Source: Smittium culicis (taxonomy: Eukaryota > Kickxellomycota > Harpellomycetes > Harpellales > Legeriomycetaceae). Taken from it: a stretch of DNA of 23,251 nt. Positions 18,224-23,251 of the stretch are shown piece by piece; the first letter of the stretch is position 1, and every line of letters begins with the position of its first letter. The notes under the pieces are model-generated. The model had not been told where the DNA came from and ran no database searches. It saw only the letters and a program-made list of their open reading frames with translations. The position numbers and the translations under genes were made by a program. Location: assembly GCA_001970855.1 (NCBI GenBank), contig LSSN01000229.1, forward strand, positions 1 through 23,251, given 5' to 3'.

Positions 18224-19726
18224 CAATATCAGCAAGCTCCACTCAAACTTATCAACTTTCAGGTATCAGAAATCGACGACCCTTTCACTGGAGCTTCAGA
18301 ATTTATGCAGTCTCATCTTAGTAGCTTCGGATTTGAGTTTTCAACAACTCATTTCAACACTGTGTAGCAAAAAGCAAGCGAAGATCAGTTCACTATGGAT
18401 GATTACCAGAGACACATTCCTAAATCAAGATCTGCTTTTGGTCAAACCGTCGTTGATTTAGTAAAATCATATCTCCACCGCTACTCTCAGCTATCTTCTA
18501 TAACAATAAGAAGAGTCGGTGAAGATAGCAACGGTCTCGGAACTCCGGTGATGTATTTAACTCAGACAAAGAGTTATATATATCACCATCTATTAAAGGA
18601 AAACCCGGGTTTGAAATTGGGACTAAGTACTTTCTACAATGTCTGCCCAAAAAAATTAGATAAACCAAACAAAATAGCAGGTATGTTTGAGGCACGTGTT
18701 GCAGGATCAAAGGCTGAAAAGAAGTACCGATCGGCAGTTTCAAGTCATGGAATAGACTCAGAAAGCGCACGAAAACTTATGAACACGTACTAAGATTTTA
18801 AGGATCACAAAATGTTGGTCGACGAACAGAGGGGACGATTCACCAGCTTAGAAGCGAATTTTGGTAATGATTCATGTATTCTAATCTGTGATTTCAAAGA
18901 AAGTTTTACGATTGGTGAGGGACCGGTGGAATCTTTGGATGTTTTTTATTGCAGGGTTCAGATTTCAGACTTGTGTTTTTGCCTTGTATACAAATCTAAT
19001 GGGCATATTAAGAGGTGATAATATAGCTATTTGTCCGAAAATCTCACTCACGACTCTGTGTATTCTCTTAGCTGTCTATTCAAGCTACTGAAATCTCCCA
19101 ATTTTGTTATTTTTAAAAACATTTACTTATGGAGCAATTCCTTTCCTTACTTTAGAAACAGTGAATTTCTCTATGCAGTGATGAAAGCACTGCCGGATTC
19201 ATTTCCAAGAAAAATTTTCTTTTTAAATTATTTTTTAGAAAACCACGGAAAAAAATACGTCGATGGCCACTTCGGCGTTCTTTCAAAGTGGTTCGATGAA
19301 TTTGAATCTATTATGGATATTACTTCTATCGATGATCTCATGGGTATTTTTAGATCAAAAACTTCTGATTTTGCAGCACAAAGAGGGATATATACTGATG
19401 ATTCTGGTTATAACTTCATCAAATATGACCAATATACTCCAAGATGATATAAATATACCATGAGCATCGATAGTTTTAAGAATTATTTATCATTTTTTAA
19501 GCTTAATAATTATTTAATGGCATGCCCTATTAGTACTATGTCACCAAGTGACTATGAGCCAAAAAATTTTAGAATGATAATTTATATAGATATTGGAAAT
19601 GATAGATTCGCACCTTCTACATCAAACATTAGCCCCGATGAATGTGTAATCATTGGTCTCAAATCTCATACAGTGCACAATTCGAGAGTTATATTGCTTA
19701 AAAACAATACTAAAACTGCCAGTTGA
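18224..19726 (+). pseudogene. Transposase-like pseudogene, one frame, five stops
   Basis: One frame is coding-like from about 18224 to TGA at 19724-19726, with no frameshift. It is interrupted by TAG 18365, TAA 18791, tandem TGA-TAA 19016-19021 and TGA 19445. Blocks in order are 'ENPGLKLGLSTFYNVCPKKL' (near 18600), a decayed Cys motif ('GMFEARVAGSKAEKK', where relatives have CxxC), 'LICDFKESFTIGEGPVES' (near 18880), 'ENLTHDSVYSLSCL', 'YLWSNSFPYFRNSEF' (expected WSD.G.HFRN) and 'ENHGKKYVDGHFGVLSKWF'. I recognise these blocks from uncharacterised transposon-derived proteins of animals and early-diverging fungi but cannot name the superfamily. DFK, the altered WSN and HGKxxxDG are candidates for a DDE/D core. 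An overlapping frame (18063-18458) is also open and may hold the real N-terminal part or another exon. No terminal repeats were found. Confidence 0.65.
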
Positions 19727-20678
19727 TAAAATAAATTATATATAAATTCAAATAAAACCAAAAAAAAATCGAAAAAAATCACGAAAAAAATTTATATTTA
19801 TTATTTATTATTATTTTATCTATTTATTTTACATTTTCATTTATTAGATAACAGGTAACAGATATCAAAATTAAATTTATATATTTTTATTATTTGCCAA
19901 GGTTTGCACATGTTAATTTATTAACTATTTTGGCTTATGGTCCGTGCAACTCCTCCCTTTTTAAGGCGTAAAAGTAATATAGATTATAAAATTAGCCATT
20001 TCTATAATATTAAACATAGTTTTAATAAAAGGTAAATTTAAAATATGCTCTTTAAAATTTTTATTTTATGTTATAGTTTTCTATATATAATTTGGTGTCA
20101 ATATATATAAACACTTATAATTCTGTAAGAAATAAATCTTGAAAACGAATATTTTTTAAATTTTGTATTATAATTATATAAAAAAAGATAATTTATCGCT
20201 TTGGGGGAAAAAATTATATCTTAATATTTGTTAAAGCATGCGAGTAAATAAAATAAATTTTTAAAATATTTAGAATATAGCAAATGATTTTTTTTGAAGT
20301 AATTAGTTTATTAGTTATGATTAAAAAGTAATTAAATAACTGTCAAATGTAATTAATAGTGTTGTGATTATAAGTTAATACTCTCAAATTTATCATATCT
20401 TTTAGCTGTAGAGCATGATAGTTAATATAGAGCAGTTTTTATAACGGTATTAAATTTAGATAGGAACACTTTATTAAAAGGAAAAAAATGAAAAGCTCTA
20501 AAACAAATCATAATTTATATACAGTTCCATAAAAAACTCAGTAGCTTATATTAATATATTTCAGTATGATGTTAAAACTTTTTTTAATTATTGAAGACTA
20601 TACATTGTGTTAAATTTAAGCAGAATAGACCTTCTTTTTATTAAATTAATAAAGATAAATGGATATTCAAGGCATATA
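19727..20678. other. AT-rich DNA without genes
   Basis: Downstream of the transposase-like pseudogene. No coding frame. A less AT-rich patch at about 19930-19970 ('GGTCCGTGCAACTCCTCCC') has no partner upstream of the pseudogene, so I cannot call it a terminal repeat. Confidence 0.5.
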
Positions 20679-20981
20679 ATGTTTAAAAACGCTATATCCC
20701 TTTTTTTTTTGGATGCAAGAAAAAAACTAATTCTGCGTATATTATTCATTATTAGTTTAGTATTACTAGCTTTAATCAATATTCAAGTCTTTTACTTACT
20801 ATCTGAAGTTTTTCAGTTTTCTCAATTTCTTTTTTTTTATAACCTTTATTTTAATCTTTCCTGCTCTTCAGATTTCCTCCAAAAGAATAAGTTTAATTCG
20901 GGAATCTGGCCCAATAAAATCAATAATTTTCTAAAGAAAAAAAGGAATGCCTTTTTTTTTTGTCATAATACCTGCATTTAG
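20679..20981 (+). CDS. Doubtful small membrane protein (100 aa)
   Basis: The frame is open from 20607, but the first ATG is at 20679. It predicts a basic N-terminal stretch (residues about 13-16, ARKK), one hydrophobic helix at about residues 17-43 (LILRILFIISLVLLALINIQ...), a second Phe-rich segment and a Lys-rich C-terminus. I recognise no family. Phe, Leu, Ile and Lys dominate, as in any translated AT-rich DNA, which argues against a real gene. An open frame of this length is nonetheless uncommon here. There is no supporting promoter or neighbour. Confidence 0.2.
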   Translation: MFKNAISLFFLDARKKLILRILFIISLVLLALINIQVFYLLSEVFQFSQFLFFYNLYFNLSCSSDFLQKNKFNSGIWPNKINNFLKKKRNAFFFCHNTCI

Positions 20982-23147
20982 AATTTAGAATTTTATTGGA
21001 TTATTTTGGTTAAACAAGCAGTCCACTACAAAAGATTTCAACAAAGTTCTCTTTCGTTAAGAATACCCTATATAGAACTTTAATACTTTATTGATGATGT
21101 AATATGAGCGAATATATAATGAGTTTTAAGAGAAAAATTAAAATTAAATTACGTCTAAAATTAAATTCAAATATATTTATTAACATCTTTGTCACCTTTT
21201 TTTTCACAAATTAAATTTATCATCAATAATAAAATACTTGATATCTATAAAAAATATATTATTAAAATCTAGAAAAATTTTTTCTTAATTTCATAGCAGA
21301 TTATTTTAATGCTTGATAACGATGTAAATGAACCCAAAAAAGATATAATGCAAACAGTATTATTAAAATATAATAATTAGACGATATCTGAGTTTATAAA
21401 AATCATGTCATAAGCCTAATTCTTTATATATGGCTTATTCCATAATTCGAATCATAAATTATGACTTCAGAAAGCTTATCGGATTAGAAATATCAATTAA
21501 GCTGTTGAATTATTCTAAATTTTTTTGCTTAATGAATTATAATAATCACGGAAGAATTTTTATATCATGAATAAGCAATTGATTAGGGATACTTCCAGTT
21601 ATTATATCTAGATTTTCTTTGAACGAGAAACTATAGCATATGAAATGCTCTTAGAGAAAGATAATGAGGATATTGAAATAAACAAATAATTCAAGGGGGT
21701 AGATCTCATAATTCATATTTAATTTATCTTAGTAAACAGTATATCAATATCTTTTTCTTTAGCTGAATGGATTTTTATACTATTAACGAGAATGTAAGAA
21801 AATTTTCAAAAACTTGTAGAAATTCAAAAAATTTTTTGAACAATTGCTCAAGAGAAAAAGAATAAGAAAATTTTATGTTAAAAATTTAATCTTTGGAATC
21901 AGTTTTAATAGCATCAAAATATTCTAGCTTATTGAGTCTAGGTCATTTATAATTCAACGACGAATAAACTTAACTTCATAAATATGCAAAAAATTCAGTT
22001 TGAATCATCAATTAAGTAATCTACGCAAGAAGAAATGACAGGATGTGAATATTATAGAGAAAGTAGTTTTATTTTCAAGATCTCAATTCTATAGGCATAT
22101 TGAAATGTTAAAAAATCCATGATTTCAAATTACAGGAAATAATAGGTCTATAGCATCATAGATAAGGCTCTGAGGATATAAATCACGAACATGAAGCAGC
22201 TAGACATCTAAAAACCCATCTTTATCATCATACCAAAAAAAAATTATTCAAAACTATCGAGATTATATAACCGAGGCTATCTTATAAAATATAAACAAAA
22301 AATAGCGGGCTTCTATTAATAGTATTTAAAATTATATATTAAAAAATTCTATATTCGTAAGAAGTACGTTCAGGTTATGCTGATATCAGATTTAAGAAGC
22401 CTTAAAAACTTTAACCTGAGTAAAATCAAGATTTAAACGCGAAATTAAACCCGAAGAATGATTAGAAGGAAAAAAATAATAACACTGTTATGTCTATAGA
22501 CGCCATTATTCTCATTTAAGCCAAAATAAATGCCTATAATACTTTTATATCCGCAGTTATTCCAAGGATTTCAATAAATTGATGTTTTATTCTTTCTATG
22601 AGCCTGACTACATACAATAACAAGGGAAACAGCTCAAAAGTGCTTTGAGTATATTAATAAATAACAGCGATTCTATAATAGCAGTCAGACCTAGTAATAA
22701 TAAAATAAAAGACGTAACTTTACAGTCCAAATACGTATTTACACCCAAAATTTATTCTTAGCTCTTCGATATCAGGTAAATCAGAATATTATAGAGGTTT
22801 GTCGAAACTTTCAATAAGCTATTGGAAATTTTAATCACGATTAGGCGAAAATGATGAAGTGCTTTTTTCAAGATTCGTTCACGTGGTATTTTTTAACTTA
22901 AAAAATCATTAAATTATTTGAATAGTTTAATTTATATAACAAAAAATTATATATAATGAAATTTTAAAAGAAAATATAAATTAAATATCAAGTGATTATA
23001 TTTATGATGAGATGAAATAAATTTCATAATTTCGTTTATAATATAAACTTTGATCCGAGAATTAAAGATTTAATACTTATAAATTAAAAAATTATATAAG
23101 TTAAAAATTGATTATTAACTTATCTAAATAAAATATTGATTTATCTT
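20982..23147. other. AT-rich DNA with a vague coding-like tract
   Basis: No intact ORF. Between about 21560 and 22900 on the + strand, short stretches read as plausible protein separated by stops and frame changes, for example 'FFERETIAYEMLLEKDNEDI' (near 21610) and 'YVFTPKIYS' (near 22735). I could not connect them to a family. The rest is AT-rich with no repeat that I can identify. Confidence 0.3.
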
Positions 23148-23251
23148 ATTTTTTTTTTGCCTCAAAGTGTTTAATAAACAAAATTTAATAAAATAGAAAA
23201 AACTAGTAAAAAATATTATAAAAATAATTTTTCAACCGACCCCCCTCCGCC
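23148..23251 (-). mobile_element. LINE 3' end, continuing past the window
   Basis: The T-run at about 23149-23158 (A-tail on the element strand), then 'GCCTCAAAG', the shared A/T-rich 3' UTR and 'CCCCCCTCCGCC' at the window edge match the 3' end of the LINE at 5553-7080 and the short copy at 14176-14318. How far it extends cannot be seen. Confidence 0.75.

Noticed and set aside
20588..20779. 63-codon minus-strand frame
   Set aside because: Antisense to the open frame at 20607-20981 and itself without a domain or signal.

Overview
This is an AT-rich, gene-poor, repeat-dominated stretch of a eukaryotic nuclear genome. The features that point there are TTAA- and TA-bounded MITE-like elements, 5'-truncated LINE copies with A-rich tails, a decayed retroelement with a tyrosine recombinase, a satellite array, and one intronless gene for a small secreted protein. 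There are no operons, Shine-Dalgarno patterns, tRNAs or rRNAs. The secreted protein looks like the small crystallin-fold secreted proteins of early-diverging fungi, and AT-rich, transposon-bloated genomes are known in Microsporidia, Mucoromycota and Entomophthorales. An early-diverging fungus is therefore my best guess, with low confidence.

Layout. 1-1209: AT-rich DNA with an old LINE 3' end on the + strand (612-851). 1210-4840 (minus): a badly decayed DIRS-type retroelement. Reverse transcriptase, RNase H, a 'DVDLFA' linker and a C-terminal tyrosine recombinase are still readable across stops and frameshifts. 5553-7080 (minus): a 5'-truncated LINE whose 359-codon frame is open but has lost the catalytic YADD box. 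7595-7954 (minus): the only convincing host gene, a 119-residue secreted protein.

8388-17112 is a transposon graveyard. It is dominated by a 189-bp MITE family with TTAA target sites and CCCTTTCCCG ends, the signature of piggyBac-type elements. Nine copies are placed: eight with both ends and one lone end. One copy is inserted inside another, and one lies inside a 1,400-bp TA-flanked inverted-repeat element. Two longer relatives lie in inverted orientation 2 kb apart; one carries a TA-flanked foldback insertion that the other lacks, giving a filled and an empty site in the same window. A 140-150 bp satellite array (11504-12432) carries the MITE end motif in each unit. A run of Ns (10244-10619) lies between two identical 368-bp sequences and is almost certainly a scaffolding artefact.

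18224-19726 (+) is a transposase-like pseudogene that keeps one reading frame throughout but is broken by five stop codons. The remainder to 23147 is AT-rich, with one doubtful membrane ORF (20679-20981) and a vague coding-like tract (about 21560-22900). The window ends inside a fourth copy of the LINE 3' end.

No multi-gene system is visible. The interest lies in the element family: its nested insertions, its link to the satellite, and the palindrome-rich arm of the 1.4-kb element.
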